Of a stretch of 64,000 nt of DNA, positions 1 through 8,239 are shown in pieces. The DNA is from Streptomyces triculaminicus (GTDB lineage: Bacteria > Actinomycetota > Actinomycetes > Streptomycetales > Streptomycetaceae). A model generated the notes under the pieces. It did not search any database. It had not been told where the DNA came from and worked only from the letters and a program-made list of their open reading frames with translations. The translations under genes were made by a program, and so were the position numbers. Each line of letters begins with the position of its first letter. Within the stretch, counting starts at the first letter, position 1. The stretch is from contig NZ_JAFMOF010000001.1 of the NCBI RefSeq assembly GCF_017349075.1, positions 1,612,001 to 1,676,000 of the forward strand, read 5' to 3'.

Positions 1-82
1 TGGCCTACATGGCTCCTACTGTGAACTCGTCGAACAGGAACACAGGAACGCAGGAACAGACGAGAAAGACGGTGGAAGCCCC

Positions 83-622
83 ATGCCTACTCATGTGGTC
101 GAGAAGAACGTCGCCGACGAGCGCGGCACGCTGCTGGACTTCCTCGACGCCCAGCGCGGCGGCATTCGCAGGTCCGTCCTCGGACTGACCGACGAGCAGG
201 CCGACGCCGCGCCGAGCGCCAGCGAGCTCTCGCTCCGGGCGCTCCTGAAGCACGCCGTCGAGGGCGAGCGCGGCTGGGTCGAGCGGGCACGCGGCCTGGC
301 GCCCGAGGACTTCGAGGAGTCCATGGCGCAGTGGCAGGCCAGCTGGCGCCCCACGGAGGAGGAGACCGTCGCCGAGCTCCTCGCCCGCTGGGACGCGGTC
401 GCCGCGGACACCGAGCGCTTCGTCCTGTCGGTGAACCTCGAGGACACGTTCGCGCTGCCCGACGCGCCGTGGTTCCCGCAGGGCGCCGGCGTCTCCGTGC
501 GCTGGCTGCTGCTCCACCTCATCGAGGAGATCGCCCGTCACGCCGGCCACGCGGACATCGTCCGCGAGTCGCTGGACGGGAAGACGGCGTTCGAGCTGCT
601 CGCGGAGCAGCAGGCGGGCTGA
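83..622 (+). CDS. DinB/DUF664-like metal-dependent protein
   Basis: A 179-residue protein that looks like the DinB/YfiT four-helix-bundle superfamily, probably the DUF664 branch common in actinobacteria and related to mycothiol-dependent transferases. Support is the helical pattern and three spaced histidines suited to binding one divalent metal: one in the segment LLKHAVEGERGW (about residue 57), one in LLLHLIEE (about 145) and one in ARHAGHAD (about 155). The ATG follows a purine-rich stretch. The gene stands alone. Its substrate cannot be read from sequence; the family assignment is fairly secure, any enzymatic role is inference. Confidence 0.75.
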   Translation: MPTHVVEKNVADERGTLLDFLDAQRGGIRRSVLGLTDEQADAAPSASELSLRALLKHAVEGERGWVERARGLAPEDFEESMAQWQASWRPTEEETVAELLARWDAVAADTERFVLSVNLEDTFALPDAPWFPQGAGVSVRWLLLHLIEEIARHAGHADIVRESLDGKTAFELLAEQQAG

Positions 623-775
623 GCGGCCGCTCGGGCTCGGGCCGGGCGGGGCGCCGGGCCCGTACGCGCCCCGTCTACGCTGGGCCGTAACGGCACGTGG
701 TCGCACCGGCACTCACGCCGACCGGCCCCGACGCCGTCCCACGGCCCAGGCGGCACAGAGAGACTGAGGCGAGAG

Positions 776-1366
776 ATGTCAGCCATTCGGCTGCTCGTGC
801 TGGGCGCCGTCCGCCGGCGCGGGCGCGCCCACGGCTACCAGGTCCGCAGCGACCTGGAGTTCTGGGGCGCCCACGAGTGGTCCAACGCCAAGCCCGGGTC
901 GATCTACCACGCGCTGAAGGCCATGGCGGGCCAGGACCTCCTCTTCGCCCACGACGTCGCGCCCAGCGAGGCCGGCGGCCCGCCGCGTACGGAGTACGAG
1001 CTGACGGAGGCGGGCGACCGCGAGTACCTCCGCCTGCTGCGCGAGGCGCTCACCTCGGCGGACCAGAGGACCGACGTCCTGACGGCGGGCGTGGGCTTCA
1101 TCGTCGACCTGCCGCGCGCCGAGGCCGTCGCACTCCTCAAGCGGCGGCTCGCCGCGCTCGAGGAGTGGCGCGAGGACATCCGCGCCCGCTGGACCCCGGC
1201 CGAGGGCGAGGACTGGGGCCACATCGGCGAGGTCATGGGGATGTGGGTCCAGATGGCCGACAGCGGCGCGGAGTGGACGCGGGGGCTGATCGGGCGCCTC
1301 GAGGGCGGGGCGTACGTGATGGCGGGCGAGGGCGACCAGTGGGAGGCCGGCGGCCCGCTGGTCTAG
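776..1366 (+). CDS. PadR family transcriptional regulator
   Basis: A 196-residue protein with the N-terminal PadR winged helix (HGYQVRSDLEF, then PGSIYHALKAM as recognition helix, then the wing with RTEYELTEAG) and a long C-terminal helical dimerisation region. PadR proteins are usually repressors of nearby efflux or stress genes. The segment GSIYHAL is the typical DNA-recognition signature. It converges with a second PadR gene, whose stop lies 5 bases beyond this one. No clear target operon sits next to it, so its ligand and regulon are unknown. A TACGCT element near 676 could be its -10 box, leaving a leader of about 90 bases. Confidence 0.88.
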   Translation: MSAIRLLVLGAVRRRGRAHGYQVRSDLEFWGAHEWSNAKPGSIYHALKAMAGQDLLFAHDVAPSEAGGPPRTEYELTEAGDREYLRLLREALTSADQRTDVLTAGVGFIVDLPRAEAVALLKRRLAALEEWREDIRARWTPAEGEDWGHIGEVMGMWVQMADSGAEWTRGLIGRLEGGAYVMAGEGDQWEAGGPLV

Positions 1367-1370
1367 GGGC

Positions 1371-1973
1371 TCAGCGCGTCGCCGGGCGGACCGAGGCGTC
1401 GTCGCGTACGCCCGTTCCGGCCGTCTGCCGTTCGCGCAGGACGGCCGCTGTGCGCAGGCACCAGTCCCGGTTGCCCTGCTCGAAGTCCAGGCCGCGCAGG
1501 CAGGTGAGGTACGGGCCGATCCGCTCGCCGTGGCGCAGGAACTCCTCCTCGTCCGCGTCGCCGCGCATCCGCCGCAGGATCTCACCGAAAAGCCTGATCT
1601 TGGCGTCGGCCGCGGCCGCGCGCTCCTCCAGCTGTTCGATCACCGGCCCGGTGCCGGTGCGGTCGGCGGCCTGGACCTTGACGAGCAGGTCGTCACGGAT
1701 GAACGAGGGCTTCGACGCGGCCGCCGCGAAACGTTCCAGCTCGGCGAGGCCGGCGTCGGTGGTCCGGAAGAGGCGCTTGTTGGGCCGGGTCTCCTGCACC
1801 ACCTGCCGTCCTGTGACCAGGCCTTCCCGCTCCAGCTTGGTCAGTTCGGCGTAGAGCTGCTGAGGGAGCGCGTGCCAGAAGTTGGCGACGCCGACGTCGA
1901 ACGCCTTGGCCAGCTGGTAGCCGCTGTACTCGCCGTCCAGCAGCGCCGCCAGCACCGCGTGCCGCAAGGCCAT
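1371..1973 (-). CDS. PadR family transcriptional regulator, probably controls the divergent NTF2-like gene
   Basis: A 200-residue PadR regulator: N-terminal winged helix (LLDGEYSGYQLAKAF, QQLYAELTKLEREGLV, then the wing around NKRLFRTTDAG) followed by the C-terminal PadR dimerisation helices (residues about 95-180). It is divergent from an NTF2-like gene, and the 91-base intergenic region contains three copies of TACTCA/TGAGTA, a likely operator for autorepression and control of the neighbour. The ATG start is preceded by a purine stretch (GGGAAGGGG). The effector is unknown. Family is secure; the regulatory link is inferred from the divergent layout and the repeat. Confidence 0.88.
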   Translation of the reverse strand: MALRHAVLAALLDGEYSGYQLAKAFDVGVANFWHALPQQLYAELTKLEREGLVTGRQVVQETRPNKRLFRTTDAGLAELERFAAAASKPSFIRDDLLVKVQAADRTGTGPVIEQLEERAAAADAKIRLFGEILRRMRGDADEEEFLRHGERIGPYLTCLRGLDFEQGNRDWCLRTAAVLRERQTAGTGVRDDASVRPATR

Positions 1974-2019
1974 GCGAGACCACCCCTTCCCTTTTCCTCG
2001 TCCGCCGGGGCAGCATACC

Positions 2020-2053
2020 TACTCAAGAATCTGAGTAGTCCTCTTCTTGAGTA
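2020..2053. promoter_or_regulatory. Candidate PadR operator with three TACTCA half-sites
   Basis: TACTCAAGAA (2020-2029) and TTCTTGAGTA (2044-2053) form a perfect 10-base inverted repeat with a 14-base spacer, and a further TGAGTA (2032-2037) gives an inner inverted pair with the first half-site. The block lies between the divergent PadR gene and the NTF2-like gene, just upstream of the latter's Shine-Dalgarno GGAGG. PadR operators are typically such inverted repeats. Assignment to this PadR protein is inference. Confidence 0.6.
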
Positions 2054-2064
2054 TCGGAGGGTTC

Positions 2065-2553
2065 ATGTCCACGGAGACCACCGCCACCGCCACTGCCGCT
2101 GCTGCCGCCGCCACCGCCACGCGCTTCCGCGCCGCCGTCGAGGCGCGCGATCTCGCCGCGATGAACGACCTGTTCACCGAGGACATCCGCTTCTACAGCC
2201 CCGTGAAGTTCACGCCCTTCGAGGGCCGTCCCATGGTGCTGGGCCTCCTCAACGTCCTCCTGCGCACCTTCGAGGACTTCCGCTACGTCGGACGCTTCGA
2301 CGGCACCGCCGAGACCAGCACCGACGGCGCCGAGACCCCCTCGGAGATCCTCCTCTTCCGCGCCGGCGTGGGCGGCAAGGAGATCCACGGCATCGACCTG
2401 CTGCAGTTCGACGAAGCGGGCCGGGTCAAGGAGTTCACCGTGATGGTCCGGCCCCAGTCCGCGGTACGGGCCCTGGGCGAGGCGGTGTTCGCCGGCCTGG
2501 TCGCCGACGGCCTCGTCCCGGAGCCGGACGGCCGCCCGGCGGAGGGCCGCTAG
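2065..2553 (+). CDS. SnoaL/NTF2-like domain protein
   Basis: A 162-residue protein of the NTF2/SnoaL-like fold: helix-rich start (TRFRAAVEARDLAAMNDLF), then the conserved turn with FYSPV and the strands LLFRAGVGGKEIHGIDLLQF and GRVKEFTVMVRP. Such proteins can be small isomerases, hydrolases or non-enzymatic ligand binders, so no reaction is assigned. The ATG at 2065 is chosen over an upstream TTG because GGAGG lies 4 bases before it. The end is odd: the last 18 bases including the TAG are repeated directly after the stop, giving a second TAG. It is probably controlled by the divergent PadR regulator through the TACTCA operator. Confidence 0.8.
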   Translation: MSTETTATATAAAAAATATRFRAAVEARDLAAMNDLFTEDIRFYSPVKFTPFEGRPMVLGLLNVLLRTFEDFRYVGRFDGTAETSTDGAETPSEILLFRAGVGGKEIHGIDLLQFDEAGRVKEFTVMVRPQSAVRALGEAVFAGLVADGLVPEPDGRPAEGR

Positions 2554-2572
2554 TCCGGCGGAGGGCCGCTAG
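2536..2572. repeat. 18-base tandem duplication spanning a stop codon
   Basis: CCGGCGGAGGGCCGCTAG occurs at 2536-2553 and again at 2555-2572, one base apart. The first copy encodes the last five residues and TAG of the NTF2-like gene. The second copy supplies, on the opposite strand, the region around the stop (CTA at 2569-2571) of the convergent secreted-protein gene. It looks like a recent small duplication between convergent genes. Confidence 0.85.
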
Positions 2573-3072
2573 ATCACCGTGTCCGCGTCGCGGTTGTCCT
2601 GGCTGAGCGTGATGCGCTGGGTCCGGTTGACGATCACGCCCTCGCCGCCCGAGTAGTTCATGGTCGCGCGGAACGTGAACGACCACGTGTCGTGGCCGAC
2701 GGGGTCGATGCGGATGTGGACGGTGCCGCCGCTCAGATCGGGCAGGGGGCTGGCCGCGCGGACGACCAGGCCGATCTCCGGCGAGTCCTCGCCCTCGTCC
2801 CACTGCCCCAGGTCGCCGCTCTGCTCGGCGACGACCGCGTGGTTGCGGTCCCGGACCGTGATGGTCACCCGGGTGTCGCCGTCCTTGTCCTCGTCCTCGG
2901 TGTGGAAGCGGATCGAGGCGGACTGAAGGGTCGACACCGCCTTGGGAGCGGCGGCCACGGGCGCCGGGGCGGGGGCGGCGAGGAGGAGGGGGAGCGCTGC
3001 CGCCGCCACGGCGAGGGCCGGCTTCCGGAACGCGGGTCGCCGCGGGGTGTGCCGCGGGGTGTGCCTGCTCAT
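2569..3072 (-). CDS. Secreted protein of unknown function
   Basis: A 167-residue protein with a Sec/Tat-type N-terminus: basic stretch (RHTPRHTPRRPAFRK), hydrophobic core rich in Ala and Leu (about 19-35) and a probable cleavage site near VAAAPK. The mature part is predicted to be beta-rich with alternating hydrophobic residues (TRVTITVRDRN, GTVHIRIDPVG, WSFTFRATMNY), suggesting a single secreted beta-sandwich domain, but I do not recognise the family. ATG at 3072 is preferred to the GTG just before it because AGGAAGG precedes it. It converges on the NTF2-like gene. No function assigned. Confidence 0.65.
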   Translation of the reverse strand: MSRHTPRHTPRRPAFRKPALAVAAAALPLLLAAPAPAPVAAAPKAVSTLQSASIRFHTEDEDKDGDTRVTITVRDRNHAVVAEQSGDLGQWDEGEDSPEIGLVVRAASPLPDLSGGTVHIRIDPVGHDTWSFTFRATMNYSGGEGVIVNRTQRITLSQDNRDADTVI

Positions 3073-3193
3073 CACTCGGCCTTCCTGCCGGGGGAGCGTG
3101 CGTTACGAAGCCAATCCTCTTGTCGGGTGCAAACGAGTGCAATCACCCACAGGGGCGAGCGGTGGCCCGAGCTCGCTCGGGCCCGGGGGCCGT

Positions 3194-3949
3194 CTATCCG
3201 TGATCCGAAGGCGGCGTGGCAGGGCTGTCCGGGGTCGTTTCGGGTTTCGTGTAGAGGAGGTCGCGGGCCTGCTCCGCGGCACGGGTGATGCTCTCGGAGA
3301 CGAAGTCGACGAAGCGGGCGATGTTCTCGAGGCGTTGGGCGGCCGGGGTGTCGGGGCCGAGGACGCTGACGCCCTGCCGTGCCGCTTCGGCGAAGTACGT
3401 GGTGCCGCGGGCGCTGGCGATCATGGACTGGTACCAGACGTCGTCGTCGACGACGTAGCGCTCGCGGCGGCGTTCGTCGCGTTCCCGGCGCACGAGGCCC
3501 TGGCTTTCGAGGAACGCGATCGCCTTGGAGATGGACGCCGGGCTGACCTGGAGGCGCTGGACGAGTTCGGACGCGGTGAGGCTGCCCGCGTCGGTGGTGT
3601 AGAGGCAGGTCAGCACCCGGGCCATCATCTTGGGCGTGCCCGTTCCGATGAGGACGGTGGTGAGCACCTCCTCGTACTCGCGTACGGCCTCGGGGTCGCG
3701 TCCGTGGGCCTGCGCGGGCGCCTGCGACTCACGGGGCGTGGCCTGCCTGCGCCGGGTGGCGCGGCGTTCGGTGGCGCGGTGGGCCAGGTCGGCGCGGTAG
3801 GCGGTGGGGCCGCCGTTGCGCATCACCTCACGCGTGACCGTGGAGGTGGGGCGGTCGAGACGCCTGGCGATCTCCGCGTAGGCGAGGCCGTCGGCCATGC
3901 CCAGCGCGATCTGCTGGCGTTCCTGCTGGGTGAGCCTGCCTCCCGGCAT
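3194..3949 (-). CDS. GbsR/MarR-like regulator with an added N-terminal HTH
   Basis: A 251-residue regulator with two DNA-binding parts. Residues 1-45 resemble the helix-turn-helix of IS30-type proteins (TQQERQQIALGMADGLAYAEI, RPTSTVTREV); about 95-250 form a GbsR/MarR-like winged helix (LTASELVQRLQVSPASISKAI, SQGLVRRERDERRRERYVV) with a C-terminal dimerisation helix. There is no transposase core, so this is a regulator. The ATG has AAGGAG six bases upstream. It is divergent from a DUF4097 gene, and the intergenic region contains repeated TTGCAACG sites, likely its operators. The ligand is unknown. Confidence 0.82.
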   Translation of the reverse strand: MPGGRLTQQERQQIALGMADGLAYAEIARRLDRPTSTVTREVMRNGGPTAYRADLAHRATERRATRRRQATPRESQAPAQAHGRDPEAVREYEEVLTTVLIGTGTPKMMARVLTCLYTTDAGSLTASELVQRLQVSPASISKAIAFLESQGLVRRERDERRRERYVVDDDVWYQSMIASARGTTYFAEAARQGVSVLGPDTPAAQRLENIARFVDFVSESITRAAEQARDLLYTKPETTPDSPATPPSDHG

Positions 3950-4006
3950 CGCGATCTCCTTCGTGGGTCCTAGGTGCCTCCGAGCATAGCCTTCACTTCC
4001 AATTCA

Positions 4007-4129
4007 TTGCAACGAACGGAGGGCTGTCATTGCGTTAAATTCAGGACCGTTGCAACGATATTGCGGCCGTGACCTGCGGTGATGCTGATTATTTGCAACG
4101 AGTGTGTTGCCAGGTCTCGAAACGCAACG
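4007..4129. promoter_or_regulatory. Cluster of TTGCAACG repeats, candidate operators
   Basis: TTGCAACG occurs at 4007-4014, 4050-4057 (inside the perfect palindrome CGTTGCAACG, 4048-4057) and 4093-4100. Related partial copies are GTTGC at 4106-4110 and CGCAACG at 4123-4129. All lie in the divergent region between the GbsR/MarR-like regulator and the DUF4097 gene. The 43-base spacing between full sites is about four helical turns, so bound dimers could lie on the same face. Binding by the adjacent regulator is inferred. Confidence 0.6.
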
Positions 4130-4172
4130 TAGCTTTTCCCTCGTCAGAAACGACGAGCCGAAGGAAGACATC

Positions 4173-4841
4173 ATGCAGAAGTTCGCCACCGCCGCCCCGA
4201 TCGCCGCCGTCCTCGACATCCCCGCGGGCCGCATCCAGTTCATCGCCGCCGACCGGGTCGACGCCACGGTCGAGGTCCGGCCCGCGGACGCCTCGAAGGG
4301 CCGCGACGTGAAGGCGGCGGAGCGGATCGAGGTCGCGTACGCCGACGGCGTCCTGCGGATCGAGGCCCTGGAGGCGAAGAACCGGCTCCTGGGCAACCCC
4401 GGTTCCGTCGAGGTCACCGTCCAGCTGCCCGCCGGCTCCCGCGTCGAGGCGAAGGCGGCCAGCGCCGAACTCCGGGGCGTGGGGCGGCTCGGCGACGTCG
4501 CCTTCGAGGCCGCGCACGGCACGGTCAAGCTCGACGAGGCCGAGGGCACCCACCTCGCCCTCCAGGCCGGCGACATCGCCGTCGGCCGCCTGCGCGGCGA
4601 CGCGCAGATCAGCACCCAGAAGGGCGACCTCCACATCGCCGAAGCGACGTACGGCACGGTCACGCTGCGCACCGAGCACGGCGAGATCTCGGTCGGCGCC
4701 GCCCGCGGAGTCTCCGCCTCCCTGGACGCCGGCACCGCCTACGGCCGCATCCACAACACGCTCAAGAACACCGGCGGCACCGCCGACGTGACCATCCACG
4801 CGACCACGTCCTACGGCAACATCACCGCCCGCAGCCTCTGA
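4173..4841 (+). CDS. DUF4097-type beta-helix/adhesin-like protein
   Basis: A 222-residue protein built of repeated short beta strands (VEVTVQLPAGSRVEAKAASA, GTVKLDEAEGTHLALQAGDIAVG, GDLHIAEATYGTVTLRTEHGEISVG), the pattern of DUF4097/DUF4098 right-handed beta-helix-like proteins. No signal peptide is visible, so it is probably cytoplasmic. The ATG at 4173 is preferred over upstream GTG codons because AAGGAAG lies just before it and the family motif begins soon after. The S9 peptidase follows 48 bases downstream, probably in the same transcript. Streptomyces often pair DUF4097 proteins with such regulators and with an enzyme or transporter; its molecular role is unknown. Confidence 0.78.
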   Translation: MQKFATAAPIAAVLDIPAGRIQFIAADRVDATVEVRPADASKGRDVKAAERIEVAYADGVLRIEALEAKNRLLGNPGSVEVTVQLPAGSRVEAKAASAELRGVGRLGDVAFEAAHGTVKLDEAEGTHLALQAGDIAVGRLRGDAQISTQKGDLHIAEATYGTVTLRTEHGEISVGAARGVSASLDAGTAYGRIHNTLKNTGGTADVTIHATTSYGNITARSL

Positions 4842-4889
4842 CAAGTACTCTTCGCGCCAAAACCGAAAACGATCATGGGGGAAGAAAGA

Positions 4890-7166
4890 ATGAGCACCAC
4901 TGAGGACTACCAGGCCGCCGAGCAACTTTTCCGCCGCCCCGCCCGCCCCGGCGAGCTCGTCGTCGGCGACAAGGTCAGGCCGCAGTGGATCGACGGAGGC
5001 GCCCGCTTCTGGTACGCGGTGAGCAATGGCACCGGCAGGCGGTTCGTCCTGGTCGACCCGGCGGCGGGCACCCGCGAACCGGCCTTCGACCACGCCCGGC
5101 TCGCCGCCGCGCTGACCGCCGCCTCCGGGCAGCAGACCGACCCCGAGGCCCTGCCGTTCATAGCCATCGAACCAGCGGGTAACGCCGTGGAGTTCGCCGC
5201 GTTCGGCGAGTACTGGCGCTGCCGCCTCGACGACTACACCTGCGAGCGGGCCGAGTTCACGCCTCCGGGCAGCCCGCTGGAGGTGTCCTCCCCCGACAAG
5301 AAGGTCGCGGTGTCCCGACGGGGGCACGACCTGTGGGCGCGGTCGCTGTCCGACGGCCGCGAGTGGGCGCTGACCACCGACGGCGAGCCGGACTACCAGT
5401 ACGGCCCCGGCCCGGACTGCACGAGCAACGGCACCCTGCTGCGCAAGATCGGCCTGCCGTACCTGCCGCCCGCGGTGGCCTGGTCGCCCGACTCGACGAA
5501 GGTTCTGGCGCACCGGACCGACGAGCGCGACGTCCGGCAGACCCACCTCGTGGAGGCCCGGCCCGCCGACGGCGGCGCGCCCCTCCTGCACACCCAGCGG
5601 TACGCCTACGCCGGGGACGAGAACATGCCGCTGGCCGAGCTGGTCGTACTGGACGTCGCCGAGGGCACCGTGGTCCGCGCACAGGCCGAGCCGCTGCTCA
5701 TGCCGATGATGTCGCCGATCACGAGCAAGTGGGCGTGGTGGGCCCCGGACGGCTCGGCCGTGTACTACCTCGCCCGGCCCCGCGACCTGCGCACGCTCAC
5801 CCTGCACCGACTGGACCCGGCCACCGGCGAGGTCACCACCGTGCTCACCGAGACCGGCGCCACCCGCGTCGAGCCCAACCAGGGGATGTACGAGCCGCCG
5901 ATCGTGCGGGTGCTGGCCGACGAGGTGCTCTGGTACTCGCAGCGGGACGGCTGGGGTCACCTGTACCGGTACGACCTGCGCACCGGCGAACTGCTCGGGC
6001 AGGTCACCTCCGGGCAGTGGGCGGTCCGGCAGATCCTGCGCGTCGACGAGGCCGAGCGGGTCGTGTACTTCACCGCCTCCGGGCTGGTCGAAGAGGACCC
6101 GTACCGGCGCACGGTGTGCCGGGTCGGCCTGGACGGCACCGGCTTCGCCAAGGTCACCGACGACGAGCTGGACCACGTCGTCACCATGCCGGACGGCCAG
6201 GAGTACTTCATCGACTCCGCGTCCACCGCCGACACCCCGCCGGTGACCCGCGTCCGTGACTGGGACGGGCGGGTGCTGGCCGAGCTGGAGCGCGCCGACA
6301 TCGGCAAGCTCACCGCCACCGGCTGGACGGCGCCGGAACGCTTCCGCGTCAAGGCGGCCGACGGCGTGACGGACATCTACGGCGTGCTGTACCGGCCGCA
6401 CGGGTTCGACCCCGCCGAGCGCTACCCGGTGGTGGACAACGTCTACCCCGGCCCGCAGGTCGCCCGGGTCGCCCCGTGCTTCGACCCCGGCGGGATGGGC
6501 CTCGACGCGGAGCCCCTCGCCGCGCTGGGCTTCGTGGTGATCGCGCTGGACGGGCGTGGCACCCCGGGGCGGAGCAAGTCCTTCCACGACGCCTCCTACG
6601 GCCACCTGGCCGACGCGGGCTGCCTGGCCGACCACGTCGCGGCGCTGCGACAGCTGGCCCGGACCCGGCCGTGGATGGACCTGGACCGGGTGGGCTCGTT
6701 CGGCCACTCCGGAGGCGGTTTCGCCGCGGCGCGGGCGATGCTCGACTTCCCCGAGGTCTACAAGGCCGGAGTCGCCCTCTCCGGCTCCCACGACGCCCGC
6801 CACTTCAACCTGGGCTTCGTGGAGACCTACGACGGCGCGGACAACCCCGAGGCCTGGGCCCGCACCTCCAACGTCGACCTCGCCGACCGCCTGGCGGGCA
6901 AGCTGCTGCTCGTCCACGGCGAAATGGACGACCAGGTCCACCCGCACCACACGCTGCGGCTGGCCGACCGGCTCTTCGCCGCCGACAAGGACTTCGAGCT
7001 CCTCATCGTCCCGGGCGCCGAGCACACCTTCATCGACTGCCTGTCCTACGTCCGCAAGCGCTGCTGGGACTTCCTGGTCCGCGAGCTGATGGGCACCCGG
7101 CCGCCCGCCTACCGGCCCGCCCCTATCGCCCTCGGCCCCGAGCTGCTCGGCGAACTGTTCGCCTGA
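4890..7166 (+). CDS. S9 family prolyl oligopeptidase / DPP IV-like peptidase
   Basis: A 758-residue serine peptidase. Residues about 30-480 form a beta-propeller like the DPP IV N-terminal domain (repeated WSPDSTKV, WAPDGSAVYYL blocks); about 500-750 form the alpha/beta-hydrolase domain. The triad is visible: Ser607 in GHSGGG, Asp in HGEMDDQVHPHH (about residue 679) and His712 in GAEHTF. Family members cleave dipeptides or short peptides. No signal peptide is seen, so it is predicted to be cytoplasmic. ATG 4890 follows GGGGGAAGAAAG; an ATG at 4875 is in frame but overlaps that ribosome site. Its last 58 bases overlap the 3' end of the convergent HTH gene. Confidence 0.93.
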   Translation: MSTTEDYQAAEQLFRRPARPGELVVGDKVRPQWIDGGARFWYAVSNGTGRRFVLVDPAAGTREPAFDHARLAAALTAASGQQTDPEALPFIAIEPAGNAVEFAAFGEYWRCRLDDYTCERAEFTPPGSPLEVSSPDKKVAVSRRGHDLWARSLSDGREWALTTDGEPDYQYGPGPDCTSNGTLLRKIGLPYLPPAVAWSPDSTKVLAHRTDERDVRQTHLVEARPADGGAPLLHTQRYAYAGDENMPLAELVVLDVAEGTVVRAQAEPLLMPMMSPITSKWAWWAPDGSAVYYLARPRDLRTLTLHRLDPATGEVTTVLTETGATRVEPNQGMYEPPIVRVLADEVLWYSQRDGWGHLYRYDLRTGELLGQVTSGQWAVRQILRVDEAERVVYFTASGLVEEDPYRRTVCRVGLDGTGFAKVTDDELDHVVTMPDGQEYFIDSASTADTPPVTRVRDWDGRVLAELERADIGKLTATGWTAPERFRVKAADGVTDIYGVLYRPHGFDPAERYPVVDNVYPGPQVARVAPCFDPGGMGLDAEPLAALGFVVIALDGRGTPGRSKSFHDASYGHLADAGCLADHVAALRQLARTRPWMDLDRVGSFGHSGGGFAAARAMLDFPEVYKAGVALSGSHDARHFNLGFVETYDGADNPEAWARTSNVDLADRLAGKLLLVHGEMDDQVHPHHTLRLADRLFAADKDFELLIVPGAEHTFIDCLSYVRKRCWDFLVRELMGTRPPAYRPAPIALGPELLGELFA

Positions 7167-8005
7167 GCAGCCCGTTTGGGGCGGGCGAGGAAGCGGGCTC
7201 GCCCGGCTTGATGGGCGGCTCTCGCCGCCGCCGCTGCGGCTCGGGTGGGGACGGGTGAGGGCTCGGGCAGCTCGGGCGGCTCGGTCGGGGCGCCGTGGCA
7301 GGGGTGGCAGAGGCCGTCGGGGAGAGCTTCCGGGCGGCCTGGGGTGCCGCAGCCGGCGCATTCCGAGAGGGTGGGTGGGGTGGGTTCCTGAGCGGGGGGC
7401 AGCTCCGGTGGGCACTTCGTGAGCAGGCGACTGCGCGTGAAGGCGGCCGGGGCGTGGATGTCGCCCGGAAGATTCGCCGTGAGTGCTCGGACGAGTTGGG
7501 AGCGAGTGATGCCGCGCGCCAGCCATTCCGCGGCCAGCGGTTCCAGGTCCGCGCACTCCGCAGCGGACAGGGGGAGACGGGGGTCCGTCCGGCCGACGAC
7601 GGCCAGGGCCTCGTAGGCCTCTGAGCGGCGCGGTTCCTCCTCCGCCGCTTGCGGCTCTCCTCCGGCCGTGTCGCCCTTCAGGAAGCGCTTCCACCACGCT
7701 TCGCTGCGCGGCGTGCGCGAGAAGTACGAGCGCCACACCCACTGGGTGCGGCCTTCGCCGACGGTCTCGCGCTTGCGGAAGACATGCCCGGCGGCGGTGA
7801 GCGCGGTGAGGGCTGTACGGATTGCTTGCTGGCCGTACGCCGCCAGCTCCTTGGCCAGGGTCTTCACGTCGATCGCGGCGCCGTCGGGCAGTCGATCGAT
7901 GTGCGCCGCGATGTGCGCTTCGCGCTCGGGCAGATGAGCGAAGGTCTGCCGATCGCGGGCTGCCTGGTCCGGTGCGGAACGTTTTCCGTAGCCGGGTGCG
8001 GCCAT
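7109..8005 (-). CDS. Helix-turn-helix protein with C-terminal zinc ribbon
   Basis: About 298 residues. The N-terminal part has a winged-helix pattern (FAHLPEREAHIAAHIDRLPDG, VKTLAKELAAYGQQAIRTALTALTAAGHVFRKRE) typical of a Streptomyces MarR-like family. A middle helical part (LPLSAAECADLEPLAAEWLARGITRSQLVRAL) and a Cys-rich motif CAGC...CHPC near residue 245, likely one zinc ribbon, follow; the tail is basic and low in complexity. Start is uncertain: ATG 8005 is chosen because a TAGCGT-like -10 box overlaps the upstream GTG at 8134, but GTG 8053 or 8134 would also keep the frame. DNA binding is likely; targets unknown. Confidence 0.65.
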   Translation of the reverse strand: MAAPGYGKRSAPDQAARDRQTFAHLPEREAHIAAHIDRLPDGAAIDVKTLAKELAAYGQQAIRTALTALTAAGHVFRKRETVGEGRTQWVWRSYFSRTPRSEAWWKRFLKGDTAGGEPQAAEEEPRRSEAYEALAVVGRTDPRLPLSAAECADLEPLAAEWLARGITRSQLVRALTANLPGDIHAPAAFTRSRLLTKCPPELPPAQEPTPPTLSECAGCGTPGRPEALPDGLCHPCHGAPTEPPELPEPSPVPTRAAAAAARAAHQAGRARFLARPKRAAQANSSPSSSGPRAIGAGR

Positions 8006-8239
8006 TGGGGGAGTGTGGGGGCGTGCGGCGACGATAGTGTTGGCGATAGCCACAGGATCGGTCCGTTCGATCTTGGTGGTCAGACCCCCGTATCGGTGTT
8101 GGCGCACCGGCGGGGGTTGTTTCTTGCCGCGCACGCTACAGGGCGAGTGCGCACTGTCGCGACTCGGTTGCGCAAAGTCATCTGCGTGTGCTTACGCGGG
8201 GTTGGGAGGGTGGGTGGGTTCAACCCCACCTCCCATTCC

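Noticed and set aside
3194-3949. IS30 transposase fragment
   Set aside because: Only the N-terminal helix-turn-helix resembles IS30; the rest is a complete MarR/GbsR-like regulator with its own ribosome site, and no DDE core or terminal repeats are present.
4089-7742. A 1217-codon open frame on the minus strand
   Set aside because: It lies antisense to the DUF4097 and S9 peptidase genes, is very rich in Gly, Arg and Val, and has no recognisable domain; long antisense frames are expected in high-GC DNA.
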